Origin: Cafeteria roenbergensis
Taxonomy: Eukaryota; Sar; Bigyra; Bicosoecida; Cafeteriaceae
Direction of reading: 5' to 3'
Assembly: GCA_008330645.1 (NCBI GenBank)
Contig: VLTN01000020.1
Coordinates: 310,001 to 374,000 of the forward strand
DNA: 64,000 bases
The notes beneath the pieces were generated by a model that did no database searches, was not told where the DNA came from, and was given only the letters and a program-made list of their open reading frames with translations. Numbering within the stretch: the stretch's first letter is position 1; each line of letters starts with the position of its first letter. Below are positions 54,558-64,000 of this stretch, piece after piece. The translations under genes and the position numbers were made by a program.

Positions 54558-56108
54558 CTAGCGGCGGCGCCTGCGGCCCGAGCCCGTGTTGACGCTGCCC
54601 GGATCCTGCGCGCCGTGGCCCGACGCGCCAGCCTGACTGGACCCGTCGCCGACCAGCTCCGGCAGAGGCGGGTCCTCGCCTGTGGGCACAGCCTCGTCTG
54701 TGCCGGCGGGCGGCGCGCTGGCCTGCTCAGGGGTGCACAGCAGGTATGTCAGCTGGAGGGCTCCGTGCAGGAGCAGCGCAACCACCACAACAGACACCAG
54801 CCTGCGCATTCGAAGGCAGCAGCGGCAGATCACGGATGGGGAGTGCGGATGCGCGCTGTGGGACGCGAGCCACGGCCAGAGAGAGAGATGAGAGGGGAGA
54901 GGGGGCAAGGGGGGGAGGGGAGGACCAGACAAGCAGCCCGACAGACAGCCAGGCAGGCAGACAGACAGACAGGCAGACAAGCAGCCCGACAGGCAGACAG
55001 CCAGGCAGGCAGACAGACAGACAGGCAGACAGCCAGGCAGGCAGACAGACAGACGTGCTCGACCAGCGCTGCCGCCAGCGAGCGAGTGGTGGTGGCTGGC
55101 CCTGCAGGTGCACTCACGCGATGGCCGATCCTGAGCAGGAGGCGTGGAACACGTTGGCCGCGACCGCCGCACCCACCACGTACATCGTCCAGGGCACGCC
55201 CGCCACTGCCGAGAAGATGCGCAGGGCGCGGCTGAGCCAGGTGTACCGGCTGAACCAGGGCTGGGCGATCTGTCGCGCGGCAGCAATGGGCGAATGGGGA
55301 CGAGGACGAGGACGAGGAGGGGTGAGGCAATGCGGGGCTGCTCCAGGGGGGGCGGCGCAGCCGTGGTGGGGGCGCGCGCTCTCGAGCGAGGGGGCTCATA
55401 AACGGATGTGTGCCACTCCATGGACAGCGGCAGCAGCAGCAACGGCCAGTGGGCTCACCACGAGCGCCGTCCGGCCGGGCGTCACCCCCTTGTAGCCGAA
55501 GAGGGCGGCCGACGCGTAGGCCTCGTACAAGAGCACCCACACGCCCGCAATTGCAGTTGTGACGACCACGATGCTGCGATAGGGGGGTCCATGGGCTCGC
55601 AGGAGAGTCAGGGCGACGGCGGCGGACGCGGTGGCAGGTCTGAGAAAACAAGCCACGGTGATAGGGCCCGCCGGGGCACGCGCGCGCCTCCTTGCTCACA
55701 ACTGGAGGGTGTCCGAAGCGTGCTGCCCGATGTTTTGCGCGGTGCACAACTTGGCCCCTCCCACCAGCAGGCTGCTGGCCCAGCCAGCGATTGCTCCACC
55801 GACGGCCAGCCAGACCAGGCAGCTGGTCACAATGCCACACCACAGGCCAGTGAAGCCACGCTCCTCCTGCACGATCAGCTCCTCGACTTCAGATGCCCCA
55901 AACGAGCTGCAGGGGCCCGGGAAATCGCAGGACAGGGGCAGCGGGGAGGGAGCGGCGCAGTTCGTGCACACGGCGGCATCTTGGCTGCGACTCGCCCCGG
56001 TTGCCGTGCGCGCAGCCCTCACCCGGCAGCCGAGGCCGAGAGCGGCCGGCGGCGCATTCCGCCGGACAGGGCCGTGTCCACTCCTGACGCTGGGTCCGAC
56101 GCGGCCAT
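54558..56108 (-). CDS. Multipass membrane protein of unknown function
   Basis: Five exons, 56108..56023, 55984..55700, 55639..55459, 55269..55118 and 54801..54558, join in phase (2, 2, 0, 2) to 315 aa; all donors are GTGAG. Hydrophobic helices: GLWCGIVTSCLVWLAVGG (exon 2), SIVVVTTAIAGVWVLLYEAY (exon 3), a segment around VPWTMYVVGAAVAANVF (exon 4), and LVSVVVVALLLHGALQLTYL (exons 4-5). That suggests four or more membrane passes; the tail is Gly/Ser-rich and ends in Arg residues. No family recognised. Intron 1 would be only 38 nt, so the first exon is the weak point. An alternative is that exon 2 joins the upstream gene at 56415, whose last codons offer a phase-compatible but weaker GTGAAG donor. 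Intron 4 holds a minisatellite. Confidence 0.65.
54924..55055. repeat. CAGACAGG/GGCAG minisatellite
   Basis: About 130 bp of tandem 4-bp-based units (CAGA, CAGG, CAGC) organised in a higher-order period containing AAGCAGCCCGACAG and CCAGGCAGGCAGACAG. It lies inside intron 4 of the membrane-protein gene. Confidence 0.9.
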
Positions 56109-56414
56109 CCTGGCCGCTTGCGGGGCCAAGTGCGGCGCTGCTGCTGGAGTGCGAGCTCTGCTTGTCATCCCTCGCGAGGCTGCGGCCGTGTGTGTGCCTG
56201 GGCGCGAGAGCGAAGCCGGTGTGTTGTTCTGTGCTGCATGTCTGCAGAGTCTGGGGGGATGTGCATCGCGGGCGCGCTTGTCGCGACGGGGTGCGGTCGC
56301 CCGTCGGGCCTGCCCATCGCACGCGCTCGGTCTTGCCGCGCGGTTTCGGGCCAAGTCGCCGCTCGCCAGCTCTCCGCGGGTGCGGGCTTTTCATGTCAGC
56401 GACAGCCGTACACT

Positions 56415-57290
56415 TCACGGCTGCGACTCCTCCACGGCCAAGCCGGCTGTCAAGTCCGGGCGGCCGCGGGACGACCACGTCGGCTTGAGAAGCCGCTGTC
56501 GCTCGGCTGCCAGGCCCATGGCCTCGCGCTCCGCTGCCTCCTGTTTGAGAACGCGCTCTCCAATGAGCGTGAAAGCCGTCCATACCGCAACCGCAATGCC
56601 GGCGGCGCTGGCCACGGCCATCGGGACAACGACAGCCAAGTCGCACTTCCACAGCAGCGGGTGAAGCACCAGCAGCACCACTGCCCCCAGCGCGCCCACT
56701 CCACCGCACACCACGATGCCGAAGGAGGACAGGGCGTGCTTGCGGCAGCTGAGCGCGCGGCCTGCCGGCTCTGCGTCCTCGCCAATCGCCGCAAGCATCG
56801 CCTCCTCCACGACGAGGCACCGCGTGGACGCCCACAGAGATGCGTACACCACCAGTGCGACGGAGCCTGCCAGCGCACAGCCAAAGAGGAGCTCCGACTG
56901 CGCGAAGAGGTTGGGGCCACAGATGCCGTTTCCCGCCTGAAGCGCGGCAGCAATCGCCGCGGGCGCGCCGCCCAGAGCGAGGGCACCCCCGACTGCAGCA
57001 GCCCCGTTGGTCCATGCTGCGCTGAGCTCCCCAGCAAGGGCCTTGGACTTTTCGGGGGCGTCAGGTGCCGCTGGGTGCCCTGACGGCGCATTGTCGGGCG
57101 AGTGGCTGTCCTGGTTCAGTGCATCGTGACCCTCCGACGCAGAGGCGGCGACACCGTGCCCTGGCAACGCGTCAGCCTCGACAGCGCCCTCGAGGGCCCC
57201 ACGTGCGGCAGCAGCGCGAGACCTTGCAGCAGTGGAGCCCGAAACCGAGTCCGATGCGCCAAGCAGTTCGGCCGGCGCGTCTGAGGCCAT
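56415..57290 (-). CDS. Predicted four-pass membrane protein, unknown family
   Basis: Single exon, 291 aa from the ATG at 57290 (MASDAPAELLGASDS). The N-terminal 95 residues are Ala/Ser/Asp-rich and probably cytosolic. Hydrophobic segments follow: GALALGGAPAAIAAALQAG, LLFGCALAGSVALVVYASLW, FGIVVCGGVGALGAVVLLVL and VVVPMAVASAAGIAVAVWTAF. Between the second and third lies a charged loop (TRCLVVEEAMLAAIGEDAEP). A basic amphipathic tail after the last helix ends VEESQP. It is not a recognised transporter. It lies 306 bp from the next membrane-protein gene on the same strand, which may be a relative or, less likely, its 3' continuation. A long GA/CT dinucleotide tract lies about 250 bp upstream of its start. 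Confidence 0.65.
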   Translation of the reverse strand: MASDAPAELLGASDSVSGSTAARSRAAAARGALEGAVEADALPGHGVAASASEGHDALNQDSHSPDNAPSGHPAAPDAPEKSKALAGELSAAWTNGAAAVGGALALGGAPAAIAAALQAGNGICGPNLFAQSELLFGCALAGSVALVVYASLWASTRCLVVEEAMLAAIGEDAEPAGRALSCRKHALSSFGIVVCGGVGALGAVVLLVLHPLLWKCDLAVVVPMAVASAAGIAVAVWTAFTLIGERVLKQEAAEREAMGLAAERQRLLKPTWSSRGRPDLTAGLAVEESQP

Positions 57291-57534
57291 GCCGCAAGCA
57301 CCCTGACTGCGGCACCTGCTGCCGTGTGGATGCCCCGCGCCCGGCGGCGGTCGCACTGCGGTCAACCCGTGGACGGCTGGGGCTCTTGCTGCGGCTGGCC
57401 GTGATGCCGGCTCTGCCGCCCTTGCAGAGAACAGCCATTGCAGGCGTGGTTGCACGTGCCTGCAAAGTGGCCGCCAGCGAGTTTGAGCGCTGGCGCGCGC
57501 CGATCGGTGGGCGTGTGCGCACGCTGTGCGCATG

Positions 57535-57583
<49 letters not shown>

Positions 57584-57973
57584 CTAAGCCATAATTGTGC
57601 ATCACAACGCGTGCTCATCGTTCACGCAAGGCCCACGTCAATGGTGATCGATCCATGGCGCAGCTGCAGGCTACCGCGCGATTCCCGCGCGCATAGAAAG
57701 CAGATGGGGCCAGACTGTCCAGGAGGGGCCCCGCACCAGTTCGGCAGAAGCAAGCAAGCTGCCTGCGAGGCCGGACCATCGCGCCAGTCGGCTTTGCAGC
57801 CAACGCAGCGCAGGCTCGCGAGCGCGGAGGGGCGGGCCGCGACAACACGAACTGGCACCGCGTTTCAAGCAAAGCGCGGCCGCGTCGGTGCGGCTGCGGA
57901 TGAGCTGGTGGCCGGAGGTCGGGGGCGCCGGACGCCTCCGGGGGAGGGGGGGGGGCGCAGGCTGGAAGCGCGA
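57291..57973. other. Intergenic region with GA repeat
   Basis: About 680 bp between the membrane-protein start and the coronin stop, same strand. It contains the GA tract and otherwise nothing recognised. It should hold the promoter of the 57290 gene. Confidence 0.5.
57538..57582. repeat. (GA)n dinucleotide microsatellite
   Basis: About 45 nt of perfect GA repeat on the + strand. It reads CT on the sense strand of the downstream membrane-protein gene and lies about 250 bp upstream of its start, where GAGA-type elements could act. It also creates spurious Ser-Leu open frames. Confidence 0.95.
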
Positions 57974-60568
57974 TCACTCGTCCATGAGCGTGGCCACGGT
58001 CTTCTTGAGCTTGGCCACCTGGTGCTTGAGGGTCTCGTTCTCCTCCTTAACCGCCGCAAGCTCCGCAACGACGTCCTCGTCGGCGCTCTCGGGGATGGTG
58101 CCGTCAGCAGCCGCCGCAGCGGGCCCCACCGCGGCTGCCTCCTTGGCAGCCCGGAGCTGCACCTCCAGCGTCTTGGCATCGCCCTCGGCCTTCTTGGCCT
58201 TGGCCTCCGCGGCGTCCTTGGCCGCCACAGCCCGATCCAGCGCGGCCTGAAGGGAGGCCACCTGCGCCTTGAGCGACGTCACCTCGCCCGAGGAGGCGGC
58301 GCCGCTGGAAGCGCCAGAGCTGGCACCAGCGGCGGCCGCGGCGCCGCCCGCGCCGCTGGATGCGGCGGCGGCAGAGGCCACGTCGGCGGCGGACTTGCCC
58401 GCGGAGCGGATGGTGGTGGAGACGGACGCGTGCGTGGCGCCGCCGTTCTTGGCAGGGTCCATGGACATGCGCTTGGGCTCCGGGGTGGCGCCGCCGAACC
58501 AGCCCTCGGCAGTGGTGGAGGGCTCGGGGGCGAGGGTGTCGGGGTAGATGTCGTCCTGGAAGCGGTCGCTCTTGCGGGGCACAGTGAAGGAGACGAGGTG
58601 GGCCTTGTCCCTGAGCAGCTTGATGAAGCGGGCGGTTTCGCAGCGGCCGACGTCGACGGTGCGCTTCGGGAGCATGGCGAGGCCCTTGGTGGACTCGGCA
58701 GACTTGGTCTCGCTGACGGGGTAGATGGAGGTGGCGCCGGCCTCGTCAACGATCTCAAAGTAGCGGATGTTGCCGTCGCCCTTGCCGCCGATGTAGAGCA
58801 TGCCGGCGTCGTCGTCCCAGAAGGGCATGAGGACGCCCGCGGACTGGTCGAGCTCCTGCTTGAGGATCGGCTCCGTCATTGCGCGGGGGTCCCACACCTT
58901 GATCTCGCGGCGGGAGTCGCGCGAGAAGCCGGTGGTGACGAGCTGCTCGCGGTGCCCGAGGAAGACCATGTTGACGACCTTGGCGCCCTCGTGAGCCTGC
59001 ACCTCGCTGATGGGCTTGGAGGAATCCACACGCGGGTCGAACACGCGGACGATCTTGTCCTTGCATGAGGCGGCGAGGAGGTCGCCGCGGAACGACCAGC
59101 GGATGTCGGAGATGAGGCCGCCGAAGCAGCCCTCGATGGTGATCTTGTCGGTGCAGTTCTCCACGTCCCAGATGCGAACGGTCATGTCGCGGGCGGCAGA
59201 GGCGAGGACGTTGGAGGCGGTGGGGTGCCACTGCAGCAGGGTGACGTCCTTGCCGTGGCCGTGCATGGTGGCCAGCGGCTCGGTCATCTTCTCGGTCAGG
59301 CCGCCGTCCGGGATCTCCCACAGCTTGATGGTGGCGTCGGTGCTGCGCAGTGGCGCGGGAGGGCAGGGGAGGGGAGGGGAGGGGAGGAGTAGCGTGGGGG
59401 CGGCGGCGGTGGCGCGGGAGGGGAGGGCGGGCGGCAAAGCGCACAGGAGCGGGGAGGGCGCGAGCGTGCGTGCGTGCGTCCGTGCGAAAGGGGAGGCAAT
59501 GGTCCGCACCGCGAAGCGGTGCGACCCTGAGGCGGAAAGGGGCGTGGGATGTGCAGCTCACCCTGCGGAGGCGAGGATGTTGTCGTTGAAGGGGTTGAAC
59601 GCGAGGTCCGTCACGTCGCCGTGGTGGCCCTGGAGGCACGGCTGGTCGCGGGGGACCTTGCCATGCTGCTCGTAGGGAAGCACAAGCGTCTTTCCGGCGC
59701 CGCCGCGAAGCGCCACGGCGAAGAACTTGGCCGAAGCTGCGGCGTAGTAGCTGTCGCCGGTCTTGGTCGAGAGCTCGAGGCCGAGGTAGTGGTTGTCGGT
59801 CTTGTCCACCTCGCCGAAGACGTGGCTGCGGACTCAAAACACCGCGGGGTGCGAGTGGGAATGAAATGTGGCAAAGCGCGGAGACAGCCAGGCGTGGAAC
59901 GCTCGCCGCAAGCGAGCGCGCAAGCAACCCCGGAGGAACGCCCAGCAGCAACACTGCCGCCGGCTGCAGCTCCGAGCTTTGTTCGCTCGCATGGTGCGCT
60001 GGGCCCACGCCGCGAGGATCGGGCCAGGGCGGGAGGCGGGTGTGGGCGCAGGGACGGGGGGGCGCCGACGTGGCAGCCGGCTGCGCAGCGGACATCAGCC
60101 ACGCCCGCCGGGGGCGCAAGTCAGGGGGCGCAGGATGGGGGCGCCTGCCAAGGAGCGGGGCAGTCGGGGCGGGCGGCGCCGCTTCTGTCGGCTCGGGCGC
60201 GGCCCGGTCCCCTGAGGCCTGCAGCCGCGGCCGGGCCGCGAGCGGGCATGTTGCGCCAAGCCGGGACAGGCGCGCCCCTCGCTCCGTGCGGCCCGCGCAC
60301 GGCATGCGGCGCCGGAGGCCAGCGCGCATCTCAGGAGCGCCGCGCGGGCGCCTGCCATGTGGCCGTGCGGGGCGCCTCGCGCTGCGCGCCGCGTCGTGGC
60401 GGCCGGCTTTGCGACCTGGGCGCAGGGGCGCCTGAGGTGCAACATGCCGCCTCGTGGATCCCTGCACCGCCGGCCGCGCCGGCCGCGACGCGGAGGGGGT
60501 GGCGCCCCGCAGGCCGCGCGCACGGCTGGGGCTCACCGGTACTTGGACTGGCGCACGATGCGAGACAT
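57974..60568 (-). CDS. Coronin, actin-binding WD-repeat protein
   Basis: Exons 60568..60537, 59825..59562 and 59342..57974 join in phase (2, 2) to 554 aa; donors are GTGAGC. The N-terminus is diagnostic: MSRIVRQSKYR then HVFGE across the first junction. WD40 repeats form the beta-propeller (FNDNILASAG then TDATIKLWEIP, LASAARDMTVRIWDVE, REIKVWDPR). The coronin extension follows (DDAGMLYIGGKGDGNIRYFE, RFIKLLRDKAHLVSFTVPRK). An Ala/Ser linker leads to a C-terminal coiled coil (about 475-554, ending KLKKTVATLMDE) for oligomerisation. Coronins bind F-actin and Arp2/3 and regulate motility, endocytosis and phagocytosis. The length is typical. The first intron is long (about 710 nt), with the 32-bp first exon close to the promoter. 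Confidence 0.95.
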
Positions 60569-60843
60569 GGCTAGGCGCTTCTCGGCCGAGTGGGGAGGCG
60601 GCGCGAGGGGGTCGCTTGCTGCCCACCGGACAGAGCAACTCGCCCGCCGATCGGCTCCCTCGCAAAGACATGGCGTCGCCCGGCGATCGTGCGCGCGCCT
60701 CTGCCGCCGGCGGGCCCGACACTCCGGCGCCGCGCGGCGCGGGCGCAGGGCCACGCCTCGCCCCGCAAAGGAGGCACTGCTTCAGAGGCCCGCGGCAACC
60801 GGCAAGCGCGTGGGAGCCGCGACGACCGCCGGCAGCGGGTCAG
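60569..60843. promoter_or_regulatory. Short divergent promoter region
   Basis: 275 bp between the coronin start (minus) and the secreted-protein start (plus). Both promoters must be in this stretch. No motif recognised. Confidence 0.45.
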
Positions 60844-61371
60844 ATGCGGATGGCGTTGGCCGCGGCAGTGGCTCTGCTGCTCGTCATCGGCGCGGGCGCC
60901 AGCCCTCAGCCGGGGAAGCGCGCCGCGGTAGACCTCCCGGAGACTACCGTCGATTCAGTGCGCGCGGCGGTGCGGCGCGCCAAGGAGGAGGCGACCCGCC
61001 GGCGGGAAGCAGCGCTCGAGGAAGGGCTCAGGTTCACCGGGCTGCGCGCGGCCGACAGCGTCCCGTGCGAGGTCGGGTACGACTGCCGCGGGGGCAAGTG
61101 CGCGTTTGAGGGGTGTGGCGACGGCGGTCTGGGCGCGGACGGCTCCGTGGGGTGCAGCGGGGGCAAGTGCGTGTTTCGCGAGTCCGTCTCGCCCACCTGC
61201 CGCGGCGGTGGCTGCGTCTTCGTCGGCTGCTCCAACCCGTCGTGCCAGGGCGGCAAGTGCGTGTTCATCTCGCCGACCACCACGCTGCGCGGTGGGGCGT
61301 GCGACGGAGGCAACTGCATCCTCGACGGCTGGCCGTTCGACCGCCGCGTTGGGTCCCACATGGCAGAGTGA
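60844..61371 (+). CDS. Small secreted protein with CxGGKCxF cysteine repeats
   Basis: Single exon, 175 aa. The start at 60844 (or the Met two codons later) is chosen because a clear signal peptide follows (MALAAAVALLLVIGAGAS). Next comes a charged helical stretch (about 30-65). From about 75 on there are five repeats of a short Cys/Gly motif: CRGGKCAFEGC, CSGGKCVFRE, CRGGGCVFVGC, CQGGKCVFIS and CDGGNCILDG. The spacing C-x-G-G-x-C suggests small disulfide-stapled loops, each with a following aromatic-containing strand. I do not recognise a named family; the protein is probably exported. No membrane segment follows the signal peptide. It is head-to-head with coronin at 275 bp. It has no toxin-like feature that I recognise. 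Confidence 0.75.
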   Translation: MRMALAAAVALLLVIGAGASPQPGKRAAVDLPETTVDSVRAAVRRAKEEATRRREAALEEGLRFTGLRAADSVPCEVGYDCRGGKCAFEGCGDGGLGADGSVGCSGGKCVFRESVSPTCRGGGCVFVGCSNPSCQGGKCVFISPTTTLRGGACDGGNCILDGWPFDRRVGSHMAE

Positions 61372-62187
61372 CCTGGTCTCCTCGCCCCCCACAGAGAAGC
61401 CCACGGCGCCCAGGCTTCCTGGCGCTGCCAGGGCGCCGTGACATCATTCGACGCGCTGGCTGCGCCTTTTGCGCCGCCAGCCTGTCCGGCCGGCCAGCGG
61501 CAGCAGGTTTGCCTGCCGCAGGGGCGAGTGGCGGACGGCGCCATCGCGACTGACTCAGCCGCCCCATTCCAGGCCGAACGCCGCGTGCACACGGCAGTGC
61601 GGCGCAAGCCTTGCCTGGGAGGCGCGGCAAGGACGTGTTGTTTGCTTGGGCGCGGGGTTGCGAGCGCGGCGCAAGCGGTGCGTGAGCGGGCGCCCTCGGA
61701 AAGCCGGCGTTCCTGCGCGCGAACCTTCTGCCTCACATCGCGGCTTGCACTGGCACATGCGACCGCCAAACGCACGCCACATTGCGCCCTTTCCCAGCGT
61801 TTGCGGCCGCGCGCCCCGCGACAAGCGCGTGGACACTCCCTGGCCGCCCACGCCGCGCCCGGTGGCACCGCGCGGCGCCGGCCAGGCCGCGCGAGCGGCC
61901 CGCAGATTCTACTATCGGGCCGGCGGTTTTTCGCTCGTGGGCTGCTCGCCGGCGCCAGGCGCCCGCCTTGGGCTCGGGCCCGGCCCGCAGGCCCCGCTCC
62001 ATGGCGCGCGGCAGGCTCCTGCCGTCGCATCCGCGGGGCTCTGGCTTGCGATCGGTCGCGCCCCCGGCGCCGGCGGAGGGAGTTGCCGATGCAGAGGAAT
62101 GGCCGCCTGCTGCAGAGCTCGGCGCGGTGCTGGACATCGAATCCGGCCCCCGCGCACTCTCCACCCCCTCTGGGCAAGAGATCCAAC
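61372..62187. other. Intergenic spacer
   Basis: About 0.8 kb between two plus-strand genes. Long open frames across it are caused by base composition. No motif, repeat or RNA gene recognised. Confidence 0.45.
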
Positions 62188-64000
62188 ATGGCGGCTGCTG
62201 CTTCCAGCGCGACCAAGGCCCCTGCCAAGGCGGGCGCGGGCGGCAACGCCCCCGCCGAGGGCGCCGGCAGCATCGTGCTGGGCGGCAAGCTCAAGGAGAA
62301 GCGCGGCGGCGACGCCGAGTGCTTCGACAAGGACTACGACTTCGCGGAGAACGCCGGCAACCATTTCTACGCCCGTGCGCTCAACGCAACGGTGCACCCC
62401 ATGGTCAAGACGCTCTTCGGCATGCCGACGGAGTCGATCCTGATTCGGTGAGCCGGCGCAAGAGCAGTCGCTGCACTCCGGTCGATGCGATGCCTGTGCA
62501 CGGGGCGGTCTGCCGGAGCTGGCTGTCCCCCAGCAGGCACCCCGCTGTCCGCGCAGTTGCGCGCCCCGTGCCGTGCTGGGGGCGGCCCTGCGGCGGTCCT
62601 GGGCCGTCTGCGGGGCTCCTGACTTCGTTTGCGGCGCAACATTGGCCTCCCGCGCGGCCCTTGCGCAAATGGAAACCTCGGTCCCGATGGCGATCCACGC
62701 TGCGCGCCCGCAGCTACTGCCACATGCGGCCCCACGTGAACAAGGAGAAGCTCCGCGAGCTGCTGCACTACCGCCCCAAGGTTCGTGACCCGCTTGCCGC
62801 GTTGAGCGAGCTCGCCACTGCTTTGCCTGGGCGAAATTGTGCGGCCATCGGACATCCGGCGACGGATCTTGCCGCTCCTCCCCTGCTCCCCGCTCCATCA
62901 GCCCACGCTCCCCGCGCCCCGCTCCCCCCTTGCGATCTGCGCAGCACTTCCGCTGGGCTGGGTGCGACACTTTCTGCACCACTACGGCCGAGGGCAAGCG
63001 CTCCGTCGTGGTGAGTCTGCGCCACTGTTCCGCGCGCTCGAGCTGCCGCTTCCGGTTGCTGCAAGCGACTGGTTCCCGCTGTCCTCCCTTTCCGCTGCGC
63101 CGCAGGTGATCGAGACCAACTCCTGCCCTTCCGGCCAGAAGCACATGCCCCTGCTTGAGGAGTGAGGCCGCTTCCCGCCCCAGGCCCCCCGCTGCTGCGG
63201 CCGCTGCCGCGTCTGCGCCCCGTCGCGTCGTTTGTTTCCGCACTCCTTGCCACCGGGCGTTTCCTCCTCCCCGCCCCGCCCCGCCCCGCCTTCCCGCGCA
63301 GGTCCAACGAGTACGGCGGCTACAAGCGCCTGATCGGCACCACGTTCTCGGACCTCATCGAGCACCCCATGGACGGCAAGGATGGCCCTTCCGCCAAGGA
63401 GGAGATCCCGGGCGGCGTGCTCGCCGTCGTGTACGACAAGAACAAGCAGGAGGCCAGCGGGTGAGCCCACGCTGCCTGCCCCCCCCCCCCGGGGGGGGTC
63501 GCACGCCCTGCGCCCGCTTCGCTCGCTGCCCTGTCTCCCGTGCAGTGGTGAATCCACCCCCCTGCGCCCGCCCCGCTCCGCACCTCTCCACCCCCGCAGC
63601 TACGCCGCCACCATGGCCTCGCTCAGCGGCGAGCCCGTCTACCTGGTCGAGTTCTACCTCACCGACCCGGAGCCCCCCGTGCGCTGGGACTCCGAGGGCG
63701 TGATGTCGATCCGCGTGGCGGCTGCCACCGTCGAGGCCAACGGCCACAGCGATGCCGCCACCCCCGCCGCCGCCTCCACCATCGGCGCCCCCGCCGCCGT
63801 CTGGATCCCCGTGCGCGCGTGCTTCCGCTACGTCACGCAGCGCCCCTGGTCGCGCCTCCCCGTGGTCAGCAAGACCCGCGTCCTCAACCCGGTCATCTGC
63901 TGCCTGGCCGGCGGCCGCAACAAGCTCATGGCCTCCAAGGCCTACGACTTCTTCAACGGCGAGTTCCACGAGTACGGCCTCACCATCAACGTCCCCGAGA
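62188..64000 (+). CDS. Conserved protein, possibly ATP-grasp-like (3' end off window)
   Basis: Exons 62188..62447, 62714..62780, 62945..63010, 63106..63161, 63302..63460 and 63600..64000+ join in phase (2, 0, 0, 2, 2). Donors are GTGAGC, GTTCGT, GTGAGT, GTGAGG and GTGAGC. The first 35 residues are an Ala/Gly-rich leader. Then come CFDKDYDFAENAGNHFYARA, a basic helix (VNKEKLRELLHYRPK), a Thr/Cys stretch, and VVVIETNSCPSGQKHMPLLE. Later segments are EPVYLVEFYLTDPEPPVRW and RVLNPVICCLAGGRNKLMAS. A strand ending Glu-x-Asn before a Gly/Ser turn, with later basic residues, resembles the metal-binding end of ATP-grasp enzymes; this is an inference from pattern, not a confirmed match. No signal peptide or membrane helix. 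The gene runs off the right edge. Confidence 0.75.
63479..63498. repeat. C12-G8 homopolymer junction
   Basis: Twelve Cs followed directly by eight Gs, inside the fifth intron of the 62188 gene. The two runs can form a perfect G-C hairpin. Such tracts are also sequencing-error prone. Confidence 0.85.

Noticed and set aside
54924-55055. Tandem repeats as a CRISPR array
   Set aside because: The units are contiguous 4-bp-based repeats without unique spacers, in a eukaryotic intron.
57540-57605. Small Ser-Leu repeat protein on the minus strand upstream of the 57290 start
   Set aside because: It is a translation of the GA/CT microsatellite; the natural start is the ATG at 57290.
1-64000. Endogenous virus, virophage or transposon
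   Set aside because: I looked for AT-rich blocks, integrase, transposase, reverse transcriptase, capsid and DNA polymerase motifs and terminal repeats, and saw none. The only low-GC patch is about 200 bp.

Overview
This window is nuclear DNA of a very GC-rich, intron-containing, probably flagellated unicellular eukaryote. It carries 18 protein-coding genes, two of them cut by the window edges. They include a dynein-arm assembly factor (DNAAF5), a NEK-like kinase, a coronin, an AP-1 gamma adaptin, a kinesin-6 and a front-end fatty-acid desaturase. There are no operons, no ribosome binding sites and no prokaryotic hallmarks. My best guess is a heterotrophic stramenopile such as a bicosoecid (Cafeteria-like), but that rests on gene content, GC content and compact introns only. 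I saw no tRNA, rRNA, CRISPR, transposon or integrated virus.

I reconstructed 26 introns by matching phase across junctions. In 25 of them the 5' splice site is GTGAG; one is GTTCG. Introns run from 38 to about 710 nt, mostly 100-300.

Layout. 1-635 (-): unknown acidic protein, 3' end off the left edge. 1681-4850 (+): VIT/von Willebrand A protein with a cysteine-rich tail. 5227-13844 (+): giant LRR / IPT-TIG / ephrin-receptor-like multipass receptor. 14030-17299 (+): TUG/ASPSCR1-type p97 adaptor with an extra PUB domain. 17506-18246 (-): pinin-like protein. 18435-22874 (-): kinesin-6-like motor. 23925-25946 (-): cytochrome b5 front-end desaturase with a hydrophobic N-terminal extension. 26652-32063 (-): DNAAF5/HEATR2, head-to-head with an unknown nuclear-looking protein (32303-34402, +). 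34403-34954: a lower-GC island with small hairpins. 34955-36574 (-): alpha/beta hydrolase. 37083-38786 (+): helical-repeat-like protein. 39295-45774 (+): NEK-like kinase with a tail of about 1,700 residues, full of a 9-bp DNA motif. 46095-49856 (-): AP-1 gamma adaptin. 51786-54071 (+): five-finger C2H2 protein with poly-Q. 54558-56108 and 56415-57290 (-): two multipass membrane proteins. 57974-60568 (-): coronin. 60844-61371 (+): small secreted cysteine-repeat protein. 62188 to the end (+): possible ATP-grasp-like protein, cut by the right edge.

The genes do not form one pathway. Loose themes are cilium and cytoskeleton (DNAAF5, NEK, kinesin, coronin), membrane traffic and p97 (AP-1 gamma, TUG/PUB/UBX), and cell surface (LRR receptor, CxGGKCxF protein, VIT/vWA protein). 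The most unusual signals are the GGCAGAGCC/GGCTCTGCC motif, clustered in the kinase gene in all reading frames and both orientations, the TUG-PUB-UBX architecture, the fused desaturase N-terminus, and the near-invariant GTGAG splice donor.
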